From Dawidia soli (lineage in GTDB: Bacteria; Bacteroidota; Bacteroidia; Cytophagales; Cyclobacteriaceae): a stretch of DNA of 55,749 nucleotides. A program made the position numbers and the translations under genes. The stretch covers positions 1 through 55,749 of the forward strand of contig NZ_JAHESC010000051.1 in the NCBI RefSeq assembly GCF_018598185.1, read 5' to 3'. The notes under the pieces are model-generated. The model had not been told where the DNA came from. It did not search any database and saw only the letters and a list, made by a program, of their open reading frames with translations. Positions 41,403 through 50,572 of the stretch are shown in pieces (position 1 is the stretch's first letter; the number at the start of each line of letters is the position of its first letter).

Positions 41403-41409
41403 CTTTTTA

Positions 41410-41820
41410 TTACGCCGGATACTGTTTCCGGATATTATCCACCGATCGCTCGATGAGGGTTGTGAGTATCCGGGTGTCGATATCTTGCAGGCGTTTGATA
41501 TAGATACATCCTTTGCCTGCTTTGTGTTTACCTAACTTCTCCATGGCTGCGGCGGTGCCGGGAGTGACATAGAGCGTAATATTCTGCTTGCGCGGCGAGA
41601 AGCCCGCCAGGCACATATCGCCTTCGTGACCGCTGTCATACCGGTAGTGGTATTGGCCGAAGCCTACAATGGCCGGACCCCACATGCGCGGTGCTTCGCC
41701 GGTCACCTTCGTCATTAATTTTACCAGGGCAAAACAATCGTCGCGCACGGCTTCGGCGGGCACATCGTTCAGGAATTCCTCGACGGACTTCTCCGTTTTC
41801 TTCGTTTTTAGTTCTGCCAT
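41410..41820 (-). CDS. DUF1801 family protein
   Basis: A 136-aa protein. SVEEFLNDVPAEAVRDDCFA then RMWGPAIVGFGQYHYRYDSG and CLAGFSPRKQNITLYVTPG are characteristic of DUF1801, related to the YdhG/iron-chaperone-like fold. Its function is not established. It starts nine bases after the thioredoxin-rhodanese stop and closes the operon. Confidence 0.88.
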   Translation of the reverse strand: MAELKTKKTEKSVEEFLNDVPAEAVRDDCFALVKLMTKVTGEAPRMWGPAIVGFGQYHYRYDSGHEGDMCLAGFSPRKQNITLYVTPGTAAAMEKLGKHKAGKGCIYIKRLQDIDTRILTTLIERSVDNIRKQYPA

Positions 41821-41829
41821 GGTTGCTTG

Positions 41830-42546
41830 CTATAGATGTTGAACCGTGCCGGCTTCCAGTGTTGCCTTGTCGAGCAGCCCGAGATAGGACCACTTCTCTT
41901 CGCCGTTCTTGAAGAGCTTCAACAGGGGGATCTGTGTTATTCCCAGTGCGCCGGCCAGCTCTTTGCTCTCGTCGATGTTGAGGCGCACGATCTTCAGGCG
42001 GCCGTTGTGCTCGCGGCCGAACTCGTGCAGAATGGGCTCGAGTCTTTTACAGGGGCCGCACCACGGCGCATAAAAATCGATGAGCACGGCGGTGTCTGAC
42101 GCGATGATGGCCCGGTAGGCGTCCATCGATACGGCATCCGTGCGCAGGCGGGCTTGTCCGGCCTGCACCAGGGGCAAATTATGTTGCTGCCAGGCGGTGA
42201 TGCCGCCCTTCAGTTCATACACCGACGTAAAGCCGTGACTACGCATATAAGTAGCCGCATCGGCACTGCGGGCCCCTACCAGGCAGTATACATAGTACGT
42301 TTTGTTCTTATCCAGCCCGTCTGCCACGCTGCTAAAATTGCTGTTGTTGAAATCCAGATTCTGTGCCCGTTCGATAAAGCCTCCCGCATATTCGCGCGGG
42401 GTACGGACATCCAGCACCACGGCATCCGCATCGTTGCGAATGGCCTCGTCAAACTCGGCGGGCGATAACGCCTGCTCACCCGGTCCGCTGCAGGAGCTTA
42501 TCAGCATACTGACAACGGCGACCAAAAACAATCTGTATCGTTTCAT
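41830..42546 (-). CDS. Rhodanese-thioredoxin fusion lipoprotein
   Basis: 238 aa from the ATG at 42546 (an ATG nine bases upstream is possible). The signal peptide ends in LISSC, so Cys19 is lipidated and the protein faces the periplasm. Residues about 27-125 are a rhodanese domain with active Cys88 (YVYCLVGARSADA). Residues about 135-235 are a thioredoxin domain with WCGPC (162-166) and the cis-Pro in TQIPLLKLF. A periplasmic persulfide carrier and reductase in one chain fits sulfur-transfer or sulfane-sulfur detoxification. It follows the MBL-rhodanese gene by 55 bases. Confidence 0.88.
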   Translation of the reverse strand: MKRYRLFLVAVVSMLISSCSGPGEQALSPAEFDEAIRNDADAVVLDVRTPREYAGGFIERAQNLDFNNSNFSSVADGLDKNKTYYVYCLVGARSADAATYMRSHGFTSVYELKGGITAWQQHNLPLVQAGQARLRTDAVSMDAYRAIIASDTAVLIDFYAPWCGPCKRLEPILHEFGREHNGRLKIVRLNIDESKELAGALGITQIPLLKLFKNGEEKWSYLGLLDKATLEAGTVQHL

Positions 42547-42601
42547 AAAATGCATGGCGAACGTTTATGCTTTCGAACGCCAGGCAAGATACTAAAAACC
42601 A

Positions 42602-44017
42602 CTACCGTTTGCGCGACAAGGAGCACGCATATTTTGTAAACGGCACGTCTGTCAGGGTCAACGCCTTAAAACCACCGGTGACGTCGATGAGGTTGTCCCA
42701 CCCGCGTGCCTTGAGCATGGACAGCGCGGTCATGGAACGATACCCGCCCGCACAGTATACGTACACCGCACCGGTGCGCGGAATCTCTGACAGGTGTTGA
42801 TTGAGGTAATCCAGTGGGATGTTGACGGCCCCTTGCGCATGTTGCGTGCGATACTCTTCGGCACGGCGAACATCGACGACATGGACATGTTCGCGTTGGT
42901 GAAGTTGTGCAAAGTCTGTCGCGGCGATGCTCGCGATGACGTCGGTGTCGTACCCTTCGCGGAGCCAGGCGTTAAAGCCGCCGGCTAAATACCCCAGCGT
43001 ATTGTCATATCCCACGCGTGCTAACCGCGTAACCACTTCTGCTTCGCGGCCCTCGTCCGCAACGATCAGCAGCGGATGCCCCACCCCCGGCACCAGCGTG
43101 CCCACCCACGGCGCGAAGTTGCCGTCGAGGCCGATGTTTATGGCGCCGGGTATAAACCCGTGTGCAAACGAGCGGGCATCGCGTGTGTCGAGTACAAGCG
43201 CTCCGCGATCGTGCACCAGGGCGGCAAAGGTAGCCGGCGCGAGGGCACGCACGCCTTGCTTCAATACATGATCTATACTGGCATAACCTTCCTTATTCAT
43301 ACGTACGTTTTCGGGAAAATAGGCCGGTGGCGGCAACAGGCCTTCGGTGACTTCAGCAATGAATTCTTCGCGTGTCATGTTGCCGCGAAGGGCATAGTTG
43401 GTGCGCTTCTGATTGCCGAGGGTATCTACGGTTTCCTGGATCATATTTTTGCCACACGCCGAGCCGGCGCCATGCGCGGGATATACCAGGATGTCGTCGT
43501 GCAGCGGCAGTATTTTCGCGCGCAGTGAGTCGTAGAGCAGTCCGGCCAGGTCTTCGCGGGTCATCCGCGCGGCCTGTTGTGCCAGGTCGGGGCGACCTAC
43601 ATCGCCGAGAAAGAGTGTGTCGCCGCTAAAGATGGCATAGTCTTTTCCGCGTTCGTCTTTTAGCAGAAACGTTGTGCTCTCGAGTGTATGACCGGGGGTG
43701 TGCAGTATGCGGAAGGTAACATCGCCGAGGCGCAGCACTTCGCCATCGTGCGCTACGTAGGCATCGAACCTCGGCTCGGCACCGGGCCCGTATACGATCG
43801 TGGCGCCCGTGGCGGCGGCGAGGTCGATGTGGCCGGAGACGAAGTCTGCGTGGAAATGGGTTTCGAATATATACCGGATGGTAACGCCATCGGCTTTGGC
43901 ACGTTCCAGGTAAGGGGCTACTTCGCGCAGTGGATCAATAATGGCGGCTTCCTGTCCTGAGCGGATGTAGTAGGCACCTTGTGCCAGGCATCCTGTGTAG
44001 ATCTGTTCAACTTTCAT
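42602..44017 (-). CDS. MBL-fold persulfide dioxygenase-like protein with two rhodanese domains
   Basis: 471 aa from the ATG at 44017 (MKVEQIYTGCLAQGAYYI), with the upstream frame rejected. The metallo-beta-lactamase domain has the ETHE1-type HFHADFVSGH (His54, His56, Asp58, His63), LHTPGHT, and FSGDTLFLGDVGRPD. The first rhodanese domain (about 255-350) lacks the catalytic Cys: the loop reads LLIVADEGREAE. The second (about 365-465) has an active CAGGYRS loop. Such enzymes oxidise glutathione or other low-molecular persulfides and handle sulfane sulfur. It is the first gene of the MBL / rhodanese-thioredoxin / DUF1801 operon. Confidence 0.93.
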   Translation of the reverse strand: MKVEQIYTGCLAQGAYYIRSGQEAAIIDPLREVAPYLERAKADGVTIRYIFETHFHADFVSGHIDLAAATGATIVYGPGAEPRFDAYVAHDGEVLRLGDVTFRILHTPGHTLESTTFLLKDERGKDYAIFSGDTLFLGDVGRPDLAQQAARMTREDLAGLLYDSLRAKILPLHDDILVYPAHGAGSACGKNMIQETVDTLGNQKRTNYALRGNMTREEFIAEVTEGLLPPPAYFPENVRMNKEGYASIDHVLKQGVRALAPATFAALVHDRGALVLDTRDARSFAHGFIPGAINIGLDGNFAPWVGTLVPGVGHPLLIVADEGREAEVVTRLARVGYDNTLGYLAGGFNAWLREGYDTDVIASIAATDFAQLHQREHVHVVDVRRAEEYRTQHAQGAVNIPLDYLNQHLSEIPRTGAVYVYCAGGYRSMTALSMLKARGWDNLIDVTGGFKALTLTDVPFTKYACSLSRKR

Positions 44018-44149
44018 AATTTCGTTGCTCGTGATGGCGTAAACCTCGGCAACGTTTTCTACCGGGGCTATGATCTCCATCATGCAGCGCACAGAAGCGC
44101 CCCTGATAAATGTCTTGTTTTTCGAAGCTTAATCTTCCGATATTGCCAC

Positions 44150-44530
44150 ATGCAAACGACTTATTTTGAGCTGCTGGGCGAGGAGAATATACGCATGCTG
44201 GTAGACCGGTTTTACGACCTGGTGTTTGAACACGAGCAGATCGCGCATTTGTTTAAGACCGATAAAGAAGAGATCAAAGAAAAACAGCGGTTGTTCCTCA
44301 CACAGTTTTTAGGTGGTCCACCTCTCTATAGCGAAAAGCATGGACATCCGCAACTGCGCGCGCGCCACATGCCCCACGTGATCACCGAAGACGATGCCGT
44401 GGCCTGGCTGTCGTGCATGGCCAAAGCCCTCGGTACGCTGCCCATAGACGAGACGTTGAAGGACGCTTTGTTCAAACGTTTTGTGCCGACAGCGATGTTT
44501 ATGGTTAATTCCGGAGAAAATACACCGTGA
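44150..44530 (+). CDS. Truncated hemoglobin, group II-like
   Basis: A 126-aa 2-on-2 globin from the ATG at 44150; the open frame before it overlaps the divergent operon and is discarded. The heme pocket is shown by FYDLVFEHEQIAHLF (21-35) and FLGGPPLYSEKHGHPQLRAR (53-72) with likely proximal His73 in RHMPHVI, then AWLSCM (85-90). Group II truncated globins bind oxygen and NO and often scavenge reactive nitrogen. It is divergent from the persulfide operon by 132 bp, which could reflect shared sulfide/NO stress response (inference). Confidence 0.9.
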   Translation: MQTTYFELLGEENIRMLVDRFYDLVFEHEQIAHLFKTDKEEIKEKQRLFLTQFLGGPPLYSEKHGHPQLRARHMPHVITEDDAVAWLSCMAKALGTLPIDETLKDALFKRFVPTAMFMVNSGENTP

Positions 44531-44720
44531 TCGTTCGGTGTAAAAAGAACGGATAAAAGTTGTATTTTAGTTGTCCAAGCGGGTTTCTACAGCTATAGAC
44601 CGACTGTGCTATTTATGCGGCATTCCATTTTTGGGAATCCCGATGCATAAAAGAAGGTGAAAAGCCTTATCTTGAGCATGGCGATAAAATTGCGGCACCC
44701 TCACGACTTACCCTGACTAC

Positions 44721-46619
44721 ATGGACACGGCGGATTATAGTAAAGCATATTTTTCGGGCGATATGCTTTTTGACATCCTGCTGAAGACTACACCGGATCA
44801 GATCTACTTTAAAGACCGGAACAGCCGGTTCTTGCGGTGTAGTCAAAAGCAGGCCACCTGGCTGGGTGCTACCAATGAAGAAGAGCTGTGGGGCAAGACG
44901 GATTTTGATTTCTTTTCTGCGGAGCATAGCAACCGGGCATTTTTTGACGAGCAGCAGATCATTGCCACGGGCATTCCGCTGATCAACATCGAAGAACGCG
45001 AAACCTTTGAAGACGGCTCGAGCCGTTGGATCACCACCTCGAAGTGGCCCCTGCTGAACGACCGGCAGGAGATCCTGGGAACCTTTGGCGTTTCGCGCGA
45101 CATTACCGACAAGAAGAAAGCCGAGCATGCCCTGCGCGCGAAGCAAACGTTCATGGCAAACATGAGCCACGAGATACGCACACCGATGAATGCGATCCTC
45201 GGGTTGAGCAAGCTGCTCATGAAGACTTCGCTCGACAACACCCAGCGCGATTATTTGCAAACCATTGTTTCTTCCGGTCAGAACCTGCTCGTGATCATCA
45301 ACGATATACTCGACGTCTCGAAGATCGAATCGGGAAAGCTGCGCTTTGAAAAGATCGGTATGAAGCTGGAACAACTGGTCACGATGACCATTGCAGGCTT
45401 TCAGCAAAAGGCGGAAGAAAAAGGTATTGCGCTGAAGTATAGCATCGATCCACGCATCAGTCCGGTACACTTGTCCGACCCGGTGCGCATCGGGCAGGTC
45501 TTAAACAACCTGGTGAGCAACGCCACGAAGTTTACCGACAAGGGGTATGTGTCGGTCACCTGCTCGCTCGTTGAAAAGAACGAGGATGTGGAAGTGGTCC
45601 AGTTTACGGTGAGCGACACGGGCATCGGCATGAACGACACCTCGCGTATCTTTAATTCCTTCGAGCAAGAGAACAACACGGTAACGCGCAAGTATGGCGG
45701 CACGGGATTGGGCCTGGCGATCTGCAGTCAGTTGGTCAATCAGTTTCACGGTACCATCGATGTGAAGAGCCTACACGGCAGGGGCACTACGTTTACCGTG
45801 GTGCTACCGCTGCAGGTGGGCTGCGAGAGCGATATTGCGCGGCACGACGACGCCCTTCACTCCCACGAGGTGTTGGCAGGCAAGCGCGTGCTGGTGGTCG
45901 ACGACGTCGAGATCAATACTTTTCTGGCCAAGATGTTCCTGGAGAGCTGGAAGGCTACGGTCGATACGGCTCACAACGGTCACATGGCGATCCAGAAGAT
46001 CAAAAATTATCCCTACGATATTGTGTTGATGGATATGCAGATGCCCGAAATGGACGGGCTGACGGCCACGCGGTATATCCGGACGACGCTGCGCAACGAT
46101 CTGCCCATTATCGCGCTCACGGCCAATGCGCTGAAGGAGGAAGAGGAGGCTTGCCTGGAAGCCGGCATGAACGACTTCCTGGCCAAGCCGTTTGAAGACA
46201 CGGTATTGCTGCGCAAGATCCTGCGCCTGCTGCAGCTGCGGTGCGATGCGGTCGCCGCGGCGATGGTGACGACGCCGGCCACCGAGGGGCGGTATAGCCT
46301 GGATCAGCTGATCCGTCTCAGCGACGGCGACCAGGCCGTTTATCAGGAGCTGTTGGGTAAATTCCTGAAAGGCATACCGCAGCACGTGCAGGAAATCAAA
46401 GACTACGCCCGTCTAAACGACCTGCCGTCGCTCCGCCACAAAGCCCACAGCCTGAAATCGCCGGTAAGTTTTCTGTGTATTCCGGCGGCGGTGGCCATTT
46501 TACAGGAATTGGAAAAAGGCAGTCTCGAACACGATCCGGAAAAACATCAGATCAGCATTGCCCAGCTGGACGAGCTGCTGACAGGCATCGTCGAAGAGTT
46601 GAAAGAAAAGCTGCCGTAA
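44721..46619 (+). CDS. Hybrid histidine kinase (PAS-HisKA-HATPase-REC-Hpt)
   Basis: A 632-aa cytoplasmic kinase without membrane helices. PAS domain about 15-130 (TTPDQIYFKDRNSRFLRCS); HisKA with phosphorylated His150 in NMSHEIRTPMN; HATPase_c about 255-365 (VSNATKFTDKG, SDTGIGM, YGGTGLGLAI); receiver domain about 388-505 with Asp394/395 and phospho-acceptor Asp438 in VLMDMQMPEMDG, and the Lys in LAKPF; Hpt domain about 525-625 with His576 in HKAHSLKSP. It is therefore a complete phosphorelay protein lacking only an output module. No separate response regulator lies beside it. The PAS domain senses an unknown cue. Confidence 0.95.
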   Translation: MDTADYSKAYFSGDMLFDILLKTTPDQIYFKDRNSRFLRCSQKQATWLGATNEEELWGKTDFDFFSAEHSNRAFFDEQQIIATGIPLINIEERETFEDGSSRWITTSKWPLLNDRQEILGTFGVSRDITDKKKAEHALRAKQTFMANMSHEIRTPMNAILGLSKLLMKTSLDNTQRDYLQTIVSSGQNLLVIINDILDVSKIESGKLRFEKIGMKLEQLVTMTIAGFQQKAEEKGIALKYSIDPRISPVHLSDPVRIGQVLNNLVSNATKFTDKGYVSVTCSLVEKNEDVEVVQFTVSDTGIGMNDTSRIFNSFEQENNTVTRKYGGTGLGLAICSQLVNQFHGTIDVKSLHGRGTTFTVVLPLQVGCESDIARHDDALHSHEVLAGKRVLVVDDVEINTFLAKMFLESWKATVDTAHNGHMAIQKIKNYPYDIVLMDMQMPEMDGLTATRYIRTTLRNDLPIIALTANALKEEEEACLEAGMNDFLAKPFEDTVLLRKILRLLQLRCDAVAAAMVTTPATEGRYSLDQLIRLSDGDQAVYQELLGKFLKGIPQHVQEIKDYARLNDLPSLRHKAHSLKSPVSFLCIPAAVAILQELEKGSLEHDPEKHQISIAQLDELLTGIVEELKEKLP

Positions 46620-46648
46620 TTTCTCGCAAATTTATACCATATTGCAGC

Positions 46649-47401
46649 ATGGTAGGACTTTATACCCCGTTACTCATTTTGCAGGCCATTTGCCTGTACC
46701 ACGCTTACCGTAACCGCGCGGACCAGTATTGGTATTGGCTTATTGTTTTGGTGCCCGGCATCGGTTGTGCCTTTTACCTCGCGCATAATTTCTACAACCG
46801 GAATAACATACAGCGTCTTCAACAAGGTCTGAACGAGGTGGTAAACAGTAATTACCGCATCGAGCAGCTGGAAAAACAAGTCCAATTCGTCGACAACGTC
46901 GCCAATAAAACCCTGCTGGCCGACGCCTATGTCGCCGTCGGGCGGCTCCCGGAGGCTATTGCCCTGTATAAGGACTGCCTGAGCGGCGCCTTTATGGCCG
47001 ATGATCCGGCGCTGCGCATGAAGCTGATGGAGGCCTATTACCTCCACAAGGCTTTTGACGAGGTGCTGGCCCTGGGCCGGCTGCTGGAGTCGGAAAAAAC
47101 GTTCAAGAACTCACAGGCGCGTATTGCGTATGCGTGGTCGCACCACTACACGGGTCAGTCCGAGGCGGCCGGCGTGATCTTCGCAGACCTGAACCGGTCG
47201 TTCACCAACTACGATCACCGTCTTGCTTACTGCCATTTTCTGCGCGAGACGGGACAACGTGAAAAGCTGCAGGAGCTGGTGCGTGAGCTGATGACCGAGA
47301 TCTTGCAAATGAGCCCCCAGGAAAGAAGGCATCACCGCTCATTGTCCGGCAACATCCGCGCGTTTGCAAAAACCACCCAGAACCAGGACTCCGGCAAGTG
47401 A
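46649..47401 (+). CDS. TPR-like membrane protein downstream of the kinase
   Basis: A 250-aa protein, starting at the ATG at 46649, 29 bases after the histidine kinase stop. The first 45 residues hold two membrane helices (LYTPLLILQAICLYHAYR and YWYWLIVLVPGIGCAFYLAH). The rest is helical with TPR-like pairs (LLADAYVAVGRLPEAIALYK, RMKLMEAYYLHKAFDEVLAL, ARIAYAWSHHYTGQSEAAG). It resembles tail parts of phospholipase-D-N-type membrane proteins followed by TPR. Possibly co-transcribed with the kinase. Function unknown. Confidence 0.7.
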   Translation: MVGLYTPLLILQAICLYHAYRNRADQYWYWLIVLVPGIGCAFYLAHNFYNRNNIQRLQQGLNEVVNSNYRIEQLEKQVQFVDNVANKTLLADAYVAVGRLPEAIALYKDCLSGAFMADDPALRMKLMEAYYLHKAFDEVLALGRLLESEKTFKNSQARIAYAWSHHYTGQSEAAGVIFADLNRSFTNYDHRLAYCHFLRETGQREKLQELVRELMTEILQMSPQERRHHRSLSGNIRAFAKTTQNQDSGK

Positions 47402-47419
47402 TCCTGGTTGCCACAACGC

Positions 47420-50344
47420 TTAGCCGAAGAGGAACTCGACGTCGTCGCGCGACAGGTTCTTGACAAAACCGGCATCTTCGTGAATCAGCTCGTCGGCGAG
47501 CATCTTCTTGCGCTCCTGTAACTGGAGGATCTTTTCTTCTACCGTGTCTTTACAGATCATTTTATAGGCGAATACCTTGCGCGTCTGGCCTATGCGGTGC
47601 GCGCGGTCGATGGCCTGTTGCTCGGCCGCCGGGTTCCACCACGGGTCGACGAGATATACATAGTCGGCCACCGTTAAGTTCAGCCCCGTGCCACCGGCTT
47701 TCAGGGAGATCAGAAACGCTTTTATACTTTCGTCTTCGGTAAAGCGCTCTACTTCGGACTTGCGTTTAGCCATGGATGTGCTACCGTCGAGCCGGCAGTG
47801 GCTGATCTCCGCCTCGTCGAACGCCTCACTGATGACGGTCAGCATTTCCGTGAATTGCGAGAACACCAGGAGCTTGCGAATGCCTGCGTTCTCCTGCACC
47901 TCGCGGACGAGCTCTTCTACTTTTACAGAAGCTTTCAGATCGTCGCCGGCGTTCTTGATCAACGACGGGTGGTCGCAGATCTGGCGCAGGCGCAGCAAGC
48001 CTTCCAATACATATATACCGGATTTTTCCAATCCTTCTTCGTCGATCTTTTTCAGCAGCAGATTGCGGTAGTTGTCGCGGTAAGCGTTGTACAGCTTGCG
48101 TTGTTCCGCCTCCATGACGCACCACAACACGGAAATGGTTTTATCGGGCAGGTCTTTTGCCACCTGCTCCTTGGTGCGGCGCAGCGTGAACGGATGGATG
48201 AGGCGCTTGAGATGTTGTGTCTTCTCTTTGTTACCCTGCTTGTCGATGGGGTTTGCAAACTCGCGGTTGAAATATTCCCGCGAGCCCAACAAGCCGGGGT
48301 TCAGGAAGTTGAACTGGGCATACAGATCCGATGTATTGTTCTGGATCGGTGTACCGCTCAGGATAACGCGGTTCACGGCATTCAGCTGCGCGACGGCGCG
48401 CGTTACGCGTGCATCGGGATTCTTGATAGCCTGGCTCTCGTCAAGAATGACATATTGAAAGAGGAAGTCCGTGAGATGCTCCAGGTCATTGCGCACCACG
48501 CCATAGGTGGCGAGCACGACGTCATATTCCTTAAAGTGTTCTTCTTTAAAGTCGCGTTGCAGACCGTAGTAGGTATAAAATTTCAGCGTCGGGCAGAACT
48601 TACAGATCTCATTCTCCCAGTTGAAGATAAGTGACGTAGGACAGACGACCAGCTGCGTGCAGCCGGGGTATTTCTCTTTTACATATTGCAGGAAGGAGAT
48701 TGTCTGCAGGGTTTTTCCGAGACCCATGTCGTCGGCCAAACATCCGCCCCAGCCCAGCTCGTCCAATGCCTGTAGCCAATGGAACCCCGACTGCTGGTAG
48801 GGACGCAGCGTGGCCTGGATCTGCGATGAGAGCGGTACCTTTTCGATCTCGTCATATGCCAGCAACTTCCGTTTCCGGGCTTCGATATCCTGCTGCACGG
48901 TGGCGCCGTCGATCTTGTCGAGTATATCTTCCAGCAGCGTATAGTGCATTTTGCTGATGCGCAGCGTACCGTTGTCTTCACTACCGGTGCGCAGCAGCAG
49001 GCTGTACTGGCTCACCCACTCGGCCGGTATATGGCCCAGCGTGCCGTCTTCGAGCATGATGGTATCCTGTCGGTTGAGGATGGCACGGCGGATCTCTTTG
49101 AGCGTTACTTCCAGCTCGCCCCACCGGATCCTTACTTTCAGGTCAAACCAATCGGTGCCCGAGCTTGCCGTGATGGTGAACTGCGGATTGGCCGTGTTAT
49201 ACCGGAACTTCTTGAGCTCGTGCAGGCCGTGCACGGCATATCCCTCCTGCTGCACCTTGCGCATCATGGTGATGAACCAGCCGTTCTTCATCACGTCGGC
49301 AAAGGGCAGGTAATAGTACTGATTGTTGCGCTGGTTGGAGAACGCGCTGTGCAGCGAGCGCAGGTATTCGTATAGTTTCCTTTCGCGCGTGGTGTCGCGT
49401 TGGATGATCTTCACTTCGCCGTTGACCTCGGTGACGTGGCTTTGCGCGTCGCTGTAGTCGATCACCTCTTCGTTATAGGCAAACTGCGGGCGCAGCATGA
49501 GGTTGCTTTCGTTCAGCTCGCTCAGCAACACGCTCGGCTGCGGCTCGGGTTGTACGATGTCGATGTTGAGCTTGTCGCTGATCGTCACTTCGTACTTTTC
49601 CATCCACGGCACGAGGTAGCGGCGCGTGATATCGCGCTTCTCTTCCCGGGGAAATACCAACGGGCCGCTTTTGAACTGGTCGATGATGGCCAGCGTAGCG
49701 GCATCGGGGGGCAGGTAAAATGTACCGTCTTTCTCCAGCAGGCAGCCGCCGGCAATTTTTAACTCGGACTCTTCGCCGTCGAGGAAGAGTTTCAGCCGCA
49801 GTACGATATCAGCGCCTTTACTATCGGCCGTCATGGTGATCCTGGCGGGCGCTTCGGCCAGCTTGACCGGTTTTACGTTGTTGTGGTTGAAACGTCCGTA
49901 GGACCGCAGCATATATACTTGCGGCCACGCACGCAATGCGGGCCACATTTTTTGCAGCAGCTCGACATAGTGCTTGCGCAGGTTGACCAGTTCTTTGATC
50001 GACACGTGTGCCCACGAGCCGGAGTGATTGCGTATAAAGCGATTGCCGGTGCGCGTCATCCAGTCCAGCAGCTGGTTGTCGGAAAACTGCAGCACGTCCT
50101 TGTAAAACTCGTCGCTCAAGGGTTGCAGCAACGCCAGGCCGCGTTCGGTGTTGATGGAAATGCGGCGGTATTCGGGTATTCCGTTTTTGCGGTAGATCAG
50201 CATGGGTTCCAGGTCGAAGCGGGTTGACTTGCCGGAAACCAGGTTAAATAAAAAGCCTATTTCATAATCGACTACCGTACCAGCCGGTAGCGTGGGGCGC
50301 TCAGCACTCTTCTTTTCTTTCTTCTCGTCCGGAAAAAGCATCAT
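47420..50344 (-). CDS. SNF2-family DEAD/DEAH helicase-like ATPase
   Basis: A 974-aa protein. The N-terminal 500 residues form an uncharacterised beta/alpha region common in Bacteroidota SNF2 proteins. The ATPase core then shows Walker A in ADDMGLGKTLQT (about 540), DEAH-type VILDESQAIKN, motif III SGTPIQNN, and the C-terminal lobe with KAGGTGLNL and WWNPAAEQQAIDRAHRIGQT. Such proteins are ATP-driven DNA translocases, related to RapA/HepA and eukaryotic remodellers. The start may be the next ATG at 50341. Its stop is 18 bases beyond the convergent TPR gene. No methylase or phage-defence partner is next to it, so it is probably a stand-alone translocase. Confidence 0.93.
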   Translation of the reverse strand: MMLFPDEKKEKKSAERPTLPAGTVVDYEIGFLFNLVSGKSTRFDLEPMLIYRKNGIPEYRRISINTERGLALLQPLSDEFYKDVLQFSDNQLLDWMTRTGNRFIRNHSGSWAHVSIKELVNLRKHYVELLQKMWPALRAWPQVYMLRSYGRFNHNNVKPVKLAEAPARITMTADSKGADIVLRLKLFLDGEESELKIAGGCLLEKDGTFYLPPDAATLAIIDQFKSGPLVFPREEKRDITRRYLVPWMEKYEVTISDKLNIDIVQPEPQPSVLLSELNESNLMLRPQFAYNEEVIDYSDAQSHVTEVNGEVKIIQRDTTRERKLYEYLRSLHSAFSNQRNNQYYYLPFADVMKNGWFITMMRKVQQEGYAVHGLHELKKFRYNTANPQFTITASSGTDWFDLKVRIRWGELEVTLKEIRRAILNRQDTIMLEDGTLGHIPAEWVSQYSLLLRTGSEDNGTLRISKMHYTLLEDILDKIDGATVQQDIEARKRKLLAYDEIEKVPLSSQIQATLRPYQQSGFHWLQALDELGWGGCLADDMGLGKTLQTISFLQYVKEKYPGCTQLVVCPTSLIFNWENEICKFCPTLKFYTYYGLQRDFKEEHFKEYDVVLATYGVVRNDLEHLTDFLFQYVILDESQAIKNPDARVTRAVAQLNAVNRVILSGTPIQNNTSDLYAQFNFLNPGLLGSREYFNREFANPIDKQGNKEKTQHLKRLIHPFTLRRTKEQVAKDLPDKTISVLWCVMEAEQRKLYNAYRDNYRNLLLKKIDEEGLEKSGIYVLEGLLRLRQICDHPSLIKNAGDDLKASVKVEELVREVQENAGIRKLLVFSQFTEMLTVISEAFDEAEISHCRLDGSTSMAKRKSEVERFTEDESIKAFLISLKAGGTGLNLTVADYVYLVDPWWNPAAEQQAIDRAHRIGQTRKVFAYKMICKDTVEEKILQLQERKKMLADELIHEDAGFVKNLSRDDVEFLFG

Positions 50345-50572
50345 AGGATGTTGCGCAAGGTGTTAAGATGCCGGCCGTTTCACCGTCAACACGGTGGGGG
50401 TTCAGCCAGAGGGACCGCAAGTATAAGGCATTGGGCCGGAACTGAAAAGCAGGCGGCGACGCGAACACGGGAATGGCCGTTGCGCAATCTTAACTCTCTG
50501 ATCACAAGGGTTTTTAATTTTCTGCAATAATTTTTGTTGCCTGTGCGTCCCTGAGGGAAAGTCATATCGATC

